Notes: a model not told the origin generated them from the sequence alone. DNA of 10,845 nucleotides from Thiohalobacter sp. (GCA_027080445.1 JALWRY010000466.1:1-10845); one strand, 5' to 3'; positions 1 to 8,736 are shown, counted from the first letter of the stretch. Translations and numbers: made by a program.

Positions 1-1596
<1,596 letters not shown>

Positions 1597-1597
1597 A

Positions 1598-3055
1598 TCA
1601 GTCCAGTATGTCTTCGTTCTTGTCGATGTGCTTGAGGAACTCGCGGCGCAGTTGTGCAGCACGGCTCAGGCTTTGCCGGTTGACGTCGCTTTCCGGGTCA
1701 TAGATGTAGGGTGTAATGAACACCACCAGGTCAGTGCGCGAGTTGCGGAAATTGCTGGACCGGAACAGGCTGCCGAGGATAGGGATACGGCTCAGGCCGA
1801 CCAGGCCACTGATGTCTTTGGCGACTTCGTGATTGACCAGCCCGCTGATCACCAGGGTCTGGCCTGTCTTCAGGCTGACCTCGGTACTGGCCTTGCGGGT
1901 GCGGAAACCGGGCGTGTTATCGACCGACAGTGACTGGTCCACGCTGCTGATTTCAGTGACCACCTTGGCCAGAATATTACCGTCGTCACCGGCCCTGGGT
2001 TCCACCTTGAGTATGATGCCGAACTTCTTGAACTCGATAGTGGTGGTCAGGTTGGGACCGGGTACCGGTATCGGGACTTCGCCGCCGGAGAGAAACTCGG
2101 CCTTGCCGCCGCTACGGGCGCTGAGTGTCGGTGAGGCCAGTAACAGTGCATCGCCGTTGGATACCGACAGGTTGATCTTGGAGCTGATGGAGGTGGCAAT
2201 ACCGAAATAGCCAATGCCCGAGCCGAGCAGACCGTCCAGCGGCGTACCGGTTTTGGGCGGGCCGGCCTTGCCCTGGGAAAGAAAATTCTTGGCGAAGGCG
2301 GCAGACGGTCCGTTGATACTGGTTTGCCAGTTGATGCCCAGTTCGTCCAGCTTGCTGGTATTGAACTCGGTAAACTGGACTTTCATGTAGACCATTTTTT
2401 TACGTTCCACGCGCGACTCGTGTGTCAGGTCGAGTACATCCTTGAAACTTTGTTTCACCTTGTCGATGATCTCGCGATCCCGTTTGTTGACAGCGCCTTC
2501 GATAACGGCGAACTTGCCGACTTGCCGGACAGTGACGTGGGGGAGTGAGTCGAGCACCTTCGCCACCAGCGAATCCTGGTTCTTGGTGGTCAGGTCGATG
2601 AGCTTGTACACCTTGCCGATCTGTTGAATCAGCCGTTCGCCTTCTTCATTCACCACGCCTTCCACGATCACGTTGCCGCCGACCCGGCGCAGTGTGACGC
2701 CGGGCAGGTTACGCAGGGCGGAACGCATTTCTGTCGAGGCCCGCTGCGGATCCTGTTTCGATACGCTGATCTTGAAGCGTTGTTCTCCGCCGTTTTTGAG
2801 CCACAGGCGCAGGTCTGTGTCGCCCTCGGCTTCGGCCAGTACCAGCAACTGGCCATCCTCGAGAATCGACGTGCTGATGATCTTGCCGTTGCCAACCGCG
2901 ACGCGGGAAATTTCACCCGGTTTCAGGACGTGCATATCGCCAAGGTACAGGTGAATGGTCGGTGTCGCCCAGGCCGGCAGGGCCAGTACAGCCAGCAGCA
3001 TGAGCAGGCCGGCAGGCAGGGAAAAGGTTGGCTTTGTCAGGATATTTTTCTTCAT
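1598..3055 (-). CDS. rcpA: Tad pilus outer-membrane secretin CpaC/RcpA
   Basis: Outer-membrane secretin that forms the channel through which the Flp pilus leaves the cell. From ATG 3055 the protein is 485 residues. It has a signal peptide (KK at 2-3, hydrophobic 12-27, likely cut after AWA at 30), then the N-terminal pilus/secretin domain (about 31-100, ending near LRLWLKNGG). Two BON-like repeats follow (about 105-155 and 162-205, sharing the pattern LPxVTxRxVG..xVIEGxVN). The secretin domain runs from about 222 to 455, with GGKAEFLSGGEVPIPVP (316-332), a FKKFGIILKVEP strand, STEVSLKTGQTLVISGLV, and the C-terminal PILGSLFRS and DLVVFITPYI motifs. A GTG at 3091 in the same frame would overlap the cpaB stop by 4 nt (GTGA) and add 12 residues. 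The ATG is preferred because it opens a normal signal peptide, but its ribosome site is weak and the GTG cannot be excluded. There is a 32-nt gap after cpaB. Confidence 0.95.
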   Translation of the reverse strand: MKKNILTKPTFSLPAGLLMLLAVLALPAWATPTIHLYLGDMHVLKPGEISRVAVGNGKIISTSILEDGQLLVLAEAEGDTDLRLWLKNGGEQRFKISVSKQDPQRASTEMRSALRNLPGVTLRRVGGNVIVEGVVNEEGERLIQQIGKVYKLIDLTTKNQDSLVAKVLDSLPHVTVRQVGKFAVIEGAVNKRDREIIDKVKQSFKDVLDLTHESRVERKKMVYMKVQFTEFNTSKLDELGINWQTSINGPSAAFAKNFLSQGKAGPPKTGTPLDGLLGSGIGYFGIATSISSKINLSVSNGDALLLASPTLSARSGGKAEFLSGGEVPIPVPGPNLTTTIEFKKFGIILKVEPRAGDDGNILAKVVTEISSVDQSLSVDNTPGFRTRKASTEVSLKTGQTLVISGLVNHEVAKDISGLVGLSRIPILGSLFRSSNFRNSRTDLVVFITPYIYDPESDVNRQSLSRAAQLRREFLKHIDKNEDILD

Positions 3056-3087
3056 GGTTACGTGCCCACTTGCTTGCGGTTGCCGCT

Positions 3088-4704
3088 TCACTGCAGTACC
3101 GGTACTTTGTTGACGGTGGCGACCGAATCCTTGCTGACGCCGCCGACGATGTAGTCCACCTCGAACAGATTGCCGGCCACCGCTGTCGTGGCGCCCATAC
3201 CCGGCAGCGTGACGTTGTCGGCGCTAACCCCGGCCAGCAGCCGGCCGTCGCGGGTAGTGACGGTGCCATCGGCGTGTACCACCACGTCGTTCGGGTCCAC
3301 CCGCGTACCGTCTTTCAGAACCAGCATGCCGTCCTTGTCCAGGCTGGCGCCGGCCAGCCGTGTGCCGTTGGCGGTGGTCACCTGGCCATCGGCCGTCGTG
3401 TGCAGTTCACCGGCCAGTTGCGCCGTGCCGACGGACTTGAGGACTTTGCCATCGCGAGTCAGGACGGTGCCGTCGGCGCGGATGACCACGTCTTTTGGAT
3501 CGACCACCGTGCCGTCTTTCAGGACCAGCTTGCCATCCTTGTTGAGATGGACACCCGACAATACCGTGCCGTTTTCCGTAACTACCAGGCCATCTTTGGT
3601 AACGTGCAGCTTGCCGGCCTTGACGCTGCCGGCGCCCGTCAGCACGGTGCCGTCGGCGGTAATCAATGCGCCATCGGGCGCCGTTTTCAGTGTAGCCGGG
3701 TCGATGACCTTGCCGTCGGCCGTCACGATACGACCCTGGTCGTCGACCTGCAGGCCGCGTCCGGACAGGACAACACCGTCCTTGCTCATGATGGTGCCGT
3801 CTTCCGCGACCACCACGCCCTTGACAACCTTGCCGTCGGCGGTGCGTACCACACCGTCCTTACCCACCACCAGCCTGGACAGTGCGTGCGCGGCGGCGCG
3901 GGTGCGCGCGGCCTGCAGCAGTTGCCGTGCATGCGTCTTGAGGTCGGAAGGACTGACCGAGGTAAAGCCGGAGCCGCTGGTGTCCTTGCGGTTGCGCAGC
4001 ACAGCAAGGACATCGCCCTTGTCCTGCGCGGTGGCCAGTATGGCCGCCTCGCGCGCGGTGACGTTGAGTGTCAGCGCCGTATAGTGGCGGTCAGGCGCGC
4101 GCGCCACGCCACCGCGCAGCAGGCGTACCCGCTCCTCGTAGTCGCGCGCGGCCTCGGTGCCGGTTGCCAGCACCTCGGTATTTTCCAGCAGCGGGATGAT
4201 TTGTTGCCGGTCGTCGTTGTCCCCGCTGGCGCCTGCCGGGAGATTCACGAACAGGTCGATACGGTCGCCCGGACGCACGAAGCCGGATACCGAGTTGACC
4301 TCGTCCACCTGGATGGTCATGGCGCGTCGCTTGAGTGGAATGGTGTCGGAAAAGTCGAGCGGGAATTCGCGGTCGATGAAACTGTGCAGCAGCGGTCGCC
4401 CCGACGCCAGGTTGTGAACCAGCACCTGGCCCTTGATCTGGTCGAACTCGCCCGGTTTGACGGCGCCGGTATCGACGTAATCGGCGGGCATACTGCGCAC
4501 CGAAAGTGTGGAACTGTCCAGCACATCGCCCTTGAGCAGGTCGCGGGAAGCTACGACCACTTCGGTCATGGCCTGTTTGGGCGTCAGCTGGTCGCGTAAC
4601 TGGGCTTCGCGTGCGTGGAGGTAGAGTACCGACAGCAATGCCGCGGCAACGCCAAAGCCGATCGCCGACAGCAGCAGTGTCATATTCTTTTTACTGGCAA
4701 ACAC
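3088..4704 (-). CDS. cpaB: CpaB/RcpC pilus assembly protein with large Asp-Gly repeat insertion
   Basis: Periplasmic, inner-membrane-anchored partner of the Tad secretin. The GTG start at 4704 is fixed by AAGGAG five bases upstream. Residues 9-29 are a membrane anchor. Residues about 46-110 are a SAF-type domain (VVVASRDLLKGDVL, GQVLVHNLASGRPLL). Residues about 125-245 are the RcpC/CpaB domain (MTIQVDEVNSVSGFVRPGD, then DLFVNLP). An Ala/Arg-rich helix (255-276) leads into about 220 residues of Asp-Gly turns (277-495), roughly twenty DG, NG or QG turns about 7-12 residues apart, including two adjacent 68-residue units. The last 35 residues, with FEVDYIVGGVSKD, resemble the ordinary CpaB C-terminal tail, so the array looks inserted rather than appended. 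At 538 residues it is nearly twice the usual family length of about 250-350. The repeat fold is inferred to be beta-rich; its role is unknown. Confidence 0.93.
   Translation of the reverse strand: MFASKKNMTLLLSAIGFGVAAALLSVLYLHAREAQLRDQLTPKQAMTEVVVASRDLLKGDVLDSSTLSVRSMPADYVDTGAVKPGEFDQIKGQVLVHNLASGRPLLHSFIDREFPLDFSDTIPLKRRAMTIQVDEVNSVSGFVRPGDRIDLFVNLPAGASGDNDDRQQIIPLLENTEVLATGTEAARDYEERVRLLRGGVARAPDRHYTALTLNVTAREAAILATAQDKGDVLAVLRNRKDTSGSGFTSVSPSDLKTHARQLLQAARTRAAAHALSRLVVGKDGVVRTADGKVVKGVVVAEDGTIMSKDGVVLSGRGLQVDDQGRIVTADGKVIDPATLKTAPDGALITADGTVLTGAGSVKAGKLHVTKDGLVVTENGTVLSGVHLNKDGKLVLKDGTVVDPKDVVIRADGTVLTRDGKVLKSVGTAQLAGELHTTADGQVTTANGTRLAGASLDKDGMLVLKDGTRVDPNDVVVHADGTVTTRDGRLLAGVSADNVTLPGMGATTAVAGNLFEVDYIVGGVSKDSVATVNKVPVLQ
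3211..3618 (-). repeat. Two tandem 204-bp (68-codon) higher-order units in cpaB
   Basis: Residues 363-430 and 431-498 of CpaB align end to end without gaps, with about 42 of 68 residues identical. The best-conserved block is LVLKDGT followed by VDP and DVV. At DNA level, 3304-3337 and 3508-3541 match at 30 of 34 bases, exactly 204 bp apart, which points to unit duplication within the gene. A more diverged partial unit precedes them (about residues 317-362). Confidence 0.85.
3220..3876 (-). repeat. Asp-Gly turn repeat array inside cpaB
   Basis: Coding repeat covering CpaB residues 277-495. The unit is a short hydrophobic strand followed by a (K/A/R/T)DG turn, for example KDGVVRTADGKVV, EDGTIMSKDGVVL and ADGTVLTRDGKVL. 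Alternating V/T/L residues between the turns suggest beta-hairpins or a beta-solenoid. No Cys occurs in the array. The pattern is not the RTX GGxGxD nonapeptide, and I do not recognise a named family. Confidence 0.85.
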
Positions 4705-4709
4705 GGTGG

Positions 4710-4715
4710 CTCCTT
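4710..4715 (-). promoter_or_regulatory. Ribosome binding site fixing the cpaB GTG start
   Basis: Reads AAGGAG on the minus strand, five bases before GTG 4704. It supports the GTG over the internal ATG at codon 8. It sits in the 33-nt gap between the small pilin-like gene and cpaB, the largest gap inside the cluster apart from the flp upstream region. Confidence 0.75.
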
Positions 4716-4737
4716 GATCATGGGTGTAACAGGCCTG

Positions 4738-5112
4738 TCAGAACGGGTTGAATTTAAAGTCATAGCCGGTTGCCGCCTCGGCAATCGCCTCTGGGTCAAA
4801 GTTATCGAGTAACTGGTTGGTCTGTTCCAGGCGATCGGCAAGTTCATCCAGCTTCTGGTTGCCACTTTCCAGCTGCGTGGCCAGTTCGGGATACTTGCCC
4901 AGTGTGTTGTAGTATTCCGCCAGTTGTCCGAGATCATCGGTTTCCGGCAGTTCCGACAGGGACAGGGCGTAGCTGTGGCCGCGCTGTTTGTCGACCACGG
5001 CCTGACGCAGCGCTTCCACCGAACCGTTACCGGCCAACAGCAGCGCCGCCGTCAGGGCGGCCAGAATGACTACGTACTCGACCATGGCCTGGCCTGTCGA
5101 TCGCCTTACCAT
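4738..5112 (-). CDS. Small pilin-like (TadE/F- or Flp-like) protein with coiled-coil tail
   Basis: A 124-residue protein starting RRSTGQAMVEYVVILAAL. The Gly7 followed by Q-A-M-V-E-Y places Glu at +5 of a predicted prepilin-peptidase cut, as in Flp pilins and TadE/TadF pseudopilins, and a hydrophobic helix spans about 10-27. The tail is hydrophilic: RGHSYALSLSELPE near 44-57, then a Glu/Gln/Leu-rich helix (about 78-105) that looks like a coiled coil, ending in aromatic FKFNPF. It overlaps the stop of the upstream gene by 7 nt, with AAAGG about 7 bases before the ATG. Its role is inferred to be a minor pilin or assembly pseudopilin. It lacks the longer globular part of typical TadE. I do not assign a gene symbol. 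Confidence 0.82.
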   Translation of the reverse strand: MVRRSTGQAMVEYVVILAALTAALLLAGNGSVEALRQAVVDKQRGHSYALSLSELPETDDLGQLAEYYNTLGKYPELATQLESGNQKLDELADRLEQTNQLLDNFDPEAIAEAATGYDFKFNPF

Positions 5113-5801
5113 CCCAGCACCTTTGCCTGCTCGTGATTGGCCACCACGCGGGTCTGACCGGCGACGCGGTTCAGCGTGATGGTGACCTGTTCACCACGGC
5201 GCGCCAGCGTCAACACATGACCCTGACCCTGCGCTGCACTGGCTTCATCCAGCAACACCCGCCAGCCCAGGCCCTGGTAGTGCCGCTTGTAAAAACTGGT
5301 ATTACTGGCGACAGAAAAGCGGTTGCTGAACATCAGTGTGCGGCTCAGTTTGCCGGGGTCGCGGTTCGACTGGTCATCCAGCACGCGGCTGCCCCCCATG
5401 CGCGGGAAGCCCTTGCCCGGGTTCGCCAGGGTGTAACGGTGCTGGCGAGCCTGCCCGGGCAGATCGCTGATACTCAGGTAGCCCCAGCTGCCGCCCCCGG
5501 CGCGCGCCTGCACCTGGACGTTGTGGTACTCGTCGTCAACCAACTGGCCGATCATGCGCCAGGGCGGCATGCGGGATTCCGCCGCGTGATCTTTCCAGCG
5601 CTTGCGGTAGAACGCCAGCACTTCATCCACCGATTGCCGGGTTTCGAAACGCCGAATACGCAATTGCATGCCCATAGCCTTCGTTCCGGTTGAGACAGTC
5701 GTTACCCTGGCGTGAGGCGGCGCTGGCAGTTCCGTCCTGGCCTGCGCGGACCAGGTCGGCAGCAGCAGTAACAAGCAGAGGGCGGCGACGCTAGTATTCA
5801 C
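5106..5801 (-). CDS. Secreted protein of unknown function with two similar halves, in Tad operon
   Basis: I do not recognise the family. The start is taken at GTG 5801 because AAGGGAGG stands five bases upstream and the protein then opens directly with a signal peptide (MNTSVAALCLLLLLP, predicted cut after SAQA at 21). An in-frame start at 5873 would add 24 charged residues inside the upstream frame and has no such site. The 231-residue product has two similar alpha-plus-beta halves. The first holds DEVLAFYRKRW (59-69) then a strand with VQVQARAGGG. The second holds NTSFYKRHYQGLGWRVL (167-183) then VLTLARRGEQVTITLNR. The mature protein has no Cys. It is expected in the periplasm. Its start overlaps the end of the preceding frame by 11 nt and its stop overlaps the next gene by 7 nt. 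A pilus assembly accessory role is inferred from position only. Confidence 0.85.
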   Translation of the reverse strand: MNTSVAALCLLLLLPTWSAQARTELPAPPHARVTTVSTGTKAMGMQLRIRRFETRQSVDEVLAFYRKRWKDHAAESRMPPWRMIGQLVDDEYHNVQVQARAGGGSWGYLSISDLPGQARQHRYTLANPGKGFPRMGGSRVLDDQSNRDPGKLSRTLMFSNRFSVASNTSFYKRHYQGLGWRVLLDEASAAQGQGHVLTLARRGEQVTITLNRVAGQTRVVANHEQAKVLGW

Positions 5802-6132
5802 AGTAGCCTCCCTTGCAGTGTGTCTGGCGCGGGTCATCCGGCCGGCGTTCCGGGTTGACCTCGTCGGCGGCAATATGCCCGAACACCAGCTTATCCTTGT
5901 TCAGTTCCGGGGCCATGAGCAAGGTCGATGCGATCGTCTGCACCGTGTGGATAAGCGGTTGGTCGAGCAGGGCGGTGGGAACCAGGCCACGGCTCTGGTA
6001 CAGGGCCTGGCCGCTGTTGCCGGCGCCCCAGTTATCGGTGAGTACGGCGGCGCGTGACTGCAGGCGCAGATTGAGCGCTTGCAGGAACAGCGGTTTGCGG
6101 TTTTGTACGCGCAACGGGGTGTAGGCCGCCGC
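5791..6132 (-). pseudogene. Severed C-terminal part of the TadE-like protein, in frame after a TAA
   Basis: Directly after the TAA at 6133-6135 the same frame stays open for 113 codons to TAG at 5791-5793. It encodes AAAYTPLRVQN, then RKPLFLQALNLRLQSRAAVL, TDNWGAGNSG, SRGLVPTALLD and a tail with two Cys near the end. No ATG occurs before the middle of the segment. The only early start candidate is TTG at 6114, which has no ribosome site. The sequence therefore reads as the missing C-terminal portion of the upstream TadE-like gene, split by one nonsense codon. Alternatives are stop-codon readthrough, a sequencing error, or a genuine split gene translated by termination-reinitiation. The last codons carry the ribosome site of the next gene. 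Confidence 0.65.
5807..5814 (-). promoter_or_regulatory. Ribosome binding site fixing the GTG 5801 start
   Basis: Reads AAGGGAGG on the minus strand, five bases before GTG 5801. It is among the best Shine-Dalgarno matches in the window and lies inside the last codons of the preceding reading frame. Confidence 0.8.
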
Positions 6133-6726
6133 TTACGTGACCGGCATATTGACCTGAAAGGCAAAACGGCCGCGCATATTGTCGGCGTCGAAGCGGGCAT
6201 CCACGCCGACGGCGCCCAGCAGCGTACTGAGGGTGACTGCCCAACTGTCAACGGCGCCGAGAATGCCGCGGCTGATGTAGACCGGGTCGGGCGTAGCGCC
6301 GGGGCCGGATGCCTGTACCGGCCGGTGTTGCGGGGCCGGGTCTATCATCTTTCGGCCGTCGTAGTAGACCCACAGCCGGTTGGCGTCGCCGGCATCAAAA
6401 CCGGATGCATCACGCCCGGTGGACACCGGTATCGCGCTGTCGGAGTAATAGCGCCGCAGGGATTCTTTCCCGACCCGCGTGAGCGACTTGACCGGCAAGG
6501 CATTGCGTTTCAGGCCGTCGAAGCCGGAGGCCAGGTCGTCAGCCTCCTGGTAGTTGACGGTATATTCCCAGGCGCCGTAGCGGGCGGCCTGGTGGGTGGC
6601 GAGTTGCAGGTCAATATATTTGCCCACGGTCGGCACAATCAGGAACAGTGGCACCATGACAAAGGCCGCGCTGATCACGAACTCCGTCATTGCCTGGCCG
6701 GCTTGCCGTTGTGCGCGGTCGTTCAT
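6133..6726 (-). CDS. TadE-like pseudopilin, apparently truncated by an in-frame TAA
   Basis: TadE-family pilus assembly pseudopilin. The N-terminus RQAGQAMTEFVISAAFVM has Gly10 followed by Q-A-M-T-E-F, a prepilin-peptidase-type site with Glu at +5, and then a membrane helix to about residue 34. The segment LQLATHQAARYGAWEYTV (41-58) resembles the conserved post-helix stretch of TadE proteins. The rest (to 197) is a periplasmic domain ending RFAFQVNMPVT before TAA. The ATG overlaps the upstream stop (ATGA). With the frame that continues after the TAA the product would have about 310 residues. As it stands the 197-residue form lacks about a third of that and may be inactive. The TadE-like class is well supported; whether the short form is functional is unclear. 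Confidence 0.88.
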   Translation of the reverse strand: MNDRAQRQAGQAMTEFVISAAFVMVPLFLIVPTVGKYIDLQLATHQAARYGAWEYTVNYQEADDLASGFDGLKRNALPVKSLTRVGKESLRRYYSDSAIPVSTGRDASGFDAGDANRLWVYYDGRKMIDPAPQHRPVQASGPGATPDPVYISRGILGAVDSWAVTLSTLLGAVGVDARFDADNMRGRFAFQVNMPVT

Positions 6727-8459
6727 GGCAGCCGCCTTGCCAGGTTTTCCAGGTGGGCGAGGTTCACCTGGACATCCCGCGCCAGCCAGGGCTGACGTTG
6801 CTGGATGGCCAGGGCCGCGGTGCGGTCGATGTAGCTGGTGTCCACCAGCCGCGCCTGCCAGTAGGGATTGAAGCCATTGCCTTCCTCGGCACGGCCGTCG
6901 GGACGTTTGAAATAGACCTCGGACTTGCCCAGGACGGCAATCTCGTCCTCTGCGTCACCGCGGTCCAGGCGGAAACGGCCGCGGGTGCGGCTGTGCGCGA
7001 TGTCATCGTCCTGCTTGACCAGGGCGACCAGCAGGTAGGGTGACTCGAAGCCCAGTTTGAGGTTTTTATCGACGCGGATACGCGCGGCGCCTCCCGGGCG
7101 GCTGTCGTTATAGCGCGGCAGACCGGCGTATTGCGTGTTGATATTGTTGCTTCCAATGGCAAAAAAAGGTCCCTGAAGTGGCGGCACCGGGTTTGGCCAC
7201 AACCAGGGCACCGGGTTGAGCCGTGGCGTTTTGCCATACGCGTGATCGGGCGCTTCATAGAAGGCCGGGTAGGTATTGAGTGCTCCCCAGCTACCGGCGT
7301 TGTTACCCGCCAGTCTGCCCGCCTGGGCGCCACCGATACCCATGGGTGGCCCGCCCCGTGTGGGCGGAACGACGGTGACCTTTTTGCCGAAGAATGACAG
7401 GCTCAGGTGCAGGTCGAGGTTGCCGCCGAGAGCATCCACGGCCGACCAGTTATAGTGGTCTTCCTTGCCTTTGCTGAGGGCGCGCAGATCACTGCCGCCG
7501 GTGCGGTCGATCGATAATCCCAGCCCGAAGTCGGCGCCCAGCGCGCAGCGCCAGCCGACGAATGGAACCCACACACGCAGTACGCAGCGGTTGAATCCCA
7601 TGTGCGGAATCAGCGGCATACTCCAGCCGCCGGCCCGATTCAGGCTGAAGCGGTCGCGCGACGCGTTGACCAGCGCAGCCAGACGCTGCATCCCCTGTTT
7701 CTGACTGTCCGCTGACGGGGCCGGGCCGCGTTGCCGCAGCGTATCCCAGGCCTGGCTTTGCCGGTAGGAGGTAACGAAGGCATCGCCTTTCCAGGCCAGG
7801 TCGCTATAGTGGGTATTGAAGTGGCGCGCCAGCGCCAGCACCCCGAACATCGAAAAGTGGGCGTCCCGGGCATTGGCCTGGAGCAGGTCGTTGATCGAGC
7901 CCAGACTGTTGGTAAAGGAGGCCAGGTGCACCGAGCGTTGCGCCAGGCTGTAACCCCGGTTGAGTGTAGCGACTGCACGGCTGCCCCGGGTGGCGAAGGG
8001 TTGTATGAGCCCCTGAACCAGATTCCCGTTTATACGCAGTCCGGTAATGAGACCCTGGAGACCGGCCGCCACCCCCGCCAGTACGCCGGTGGCGCTCAGT
8101 GCGGCAATGACCGGGCTTAAATAGACATTCAGAAACTCCGGCACCGAACGGGTCATCCGCGCCCAGGACGACAGACCAACCAGTTGCGCCATGGCGACTT
8201 CATTGGCCACCATGGCGCGGTTGGTATACGCGGTAAAATTCAGGTCGCGCGCCTCGACGGTGGAGACACTGAACGCTACCGCGTCGGCTGCATTCTGTAA
8301 TTGCATTTTTTCGCTGGTCTGGATACCGCTGTCGACCAGTGACAGACCAATCAGCACGCCAACCACGGTCACCAGCAGGATGAGCAGAATGGCCTGCCCG
8401 CCCTGTCGGTGGTGTGGTTGCCGCCTGGTTGCCGTGTTTCCGGTCACGACAGCGGACAC
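6723..8459 (-). CDS. TadG-like Flp pilus assembly protein with N-terminal anchor
   Basis: Large inner-membrane-anchored, mostly periplasmic protein of the TadE/TadG-like group. The N-terminus HRQGGQAILLILLVTVVG gives one membrane helix (about 23-42), followed by the signature QLQNAADAVAFSVS (53-66), where TadG-like proteins carry a conserved LQNAADAAA-type motif. A helical, hydrophobic stretch follows (about 104-155). Two Cys near 291 and 304 could pair in the periplasm. A Pro/Trp-rich loop lies at about 411-430, and FNPYWQARLV comes close to the C-terminus. I see no DxSxS von Willebrand metal site, which many longer TadG proteins have. The start is GTG 8459, 7 nt after the flp stop, with no clear ribosome site; GTG at codon 5 is an alternative. 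It overlaps the TadE-like gene by 4 nt (ATGA). Role in pilus assembly or anchoring is known only broadly for the family. Confidence 0.9.
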   Translation of the reverse strand: MSAVVTGNTATRRQPHHRQGGQAILLILLVTVVGVLIGLSLVDSGIQTSEKMQLQNAADAVAFSVSTVEARDLNFTAYTNRAMVANEVAMAQLVGLSSWARMTRSVPEFLNVYLSPVIAALSATGVLAGVAAGLQGLITGLRINGNLVQGLIQPFATRGSRAVATLNRGYSLAQRSVHLASFTNSLGSINDLLQANARDAHFSMFGVLALARHFNTHYSDLAWKGDAFVTSYRQSQAWDTLRQRGPAPSADSQKQGMQRLAALVNASRDRFSLNRAGGWSMPLIPHMGFNRCVLRVWVPFVGWRCALGADFGLGLSIDRTGGSDLRALSKGKEDHYNWSAVDALGGNLDLHLSLSFFGKKVTVVPPTRGGPPMGIGGAQAGRLAGNNAGSWGALNTYPAFYEAPDHAYGKTPRLNPVPWLWPNPVPPLQGPFFAIGSNNINTQYAGLPRYNDSRPGGAARIRVDKNLKLGFESPYLLVALVKQDDDIAHSRTRGRFRLDRGDAEDEIAVLGKSEVYFKRPDGRAEEGNGFNPYWQARLVDTSYIDRTAALAIQQRQPWLARDVQVNLAHLENLARRLP

Positions 8460-8466
8460 CGTCAGG

Positions 8467-8724
8467 TTATTTTTCGGATTGACCGGTATAGTTTTTCAGC
8501 GAACCGGATTTTTCCAGCGTTTTCGTTTTGCCTGCCGCTTCGGAGGCATTTTGCAGTGACGATTCACCGTTCTGTCCGGCAAGTTCCTGGGTCATGGCGC
8601 CCATCTGGCCACGGATGGTGTCGCCGAAGAAGCCGTACACGGCGATGGCCGCGATGGCGATCAGCGCCACGATGATGATGTACTCGGTCATGCCCTGGCC
8701 GAGCTGGCGGAAAGACGTTTTCAT
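8467..8724 (-). CDS. flp: Flp-type major pilin
   Basis: Major subunit of the Tad pilus, 85 residues. ATG 8724 is chosen because GGGAGG stands six bases upstream. Upstream in-frame starts would add over 60 residues with no pilin character. The leader MKTSFRQLG is cut before QGMTEYIIIVALIAIAAIAV: Gly at -1, Glu at +5, Tyr at +6, the Flp signature. A hydrophobic helix runs to about residue 31, then a polar tail rich in Gln, Ser, Lys and Gly ends NYTGQSEK. The mature protein is 76 residues, at the long end for Flp pilins. As first gene of the cluster behind a 200-bp gap, it is expected to be the most strongly expressed. Confidence 0.95.
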   Translation of the reverse strand: MKTSFRQLGQGMTEYIIIVALIAIAAIAVYGFFGDTIRGQMGAMTQELAGQNGESSLQNASEAAGKTKTLEKSGSLKNYTGQSEK

Positions 8725-8730
8725 TGTGCA

Positions 8731-8736
8731 CCTCCC
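8731..8736 (-). promoter_or_regulatory. Ribosome binding site of flp
   Basis: Reads GGGAGG on the minus strand, six bases before ATG 8724. It decides the pilin start and fits the high expression expected of a major pilin. Confidence 0.8.

Noticed and set aside
3220..3876. RTX-type calcium-binding nonapeptide repeats in CpaB
   Set aside because: The array has DG turns but not the GGxGxDxUx pattern, and spacing varies, so RTX is not supported.
3028..4599. A 523-codon open frame on the plus strand opposite cpaB
   Set aside because: Its codons are in exact register with cpaB on the other strand, so it stays open because cpaB avoids TTA, CTA and TCA codons, as GC-rich genes do. The product has no recognisable domain, and cpaB is clearly real.
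5802..5873. Upstream start at 5873 for the unknown secreted protein
   Set aside because: It would bury the signal peptide behind a charged stretch and overlap the preceding frame by over 80 nt, whereas GTG 5801 has AAGGGAGG at ideal spacing.
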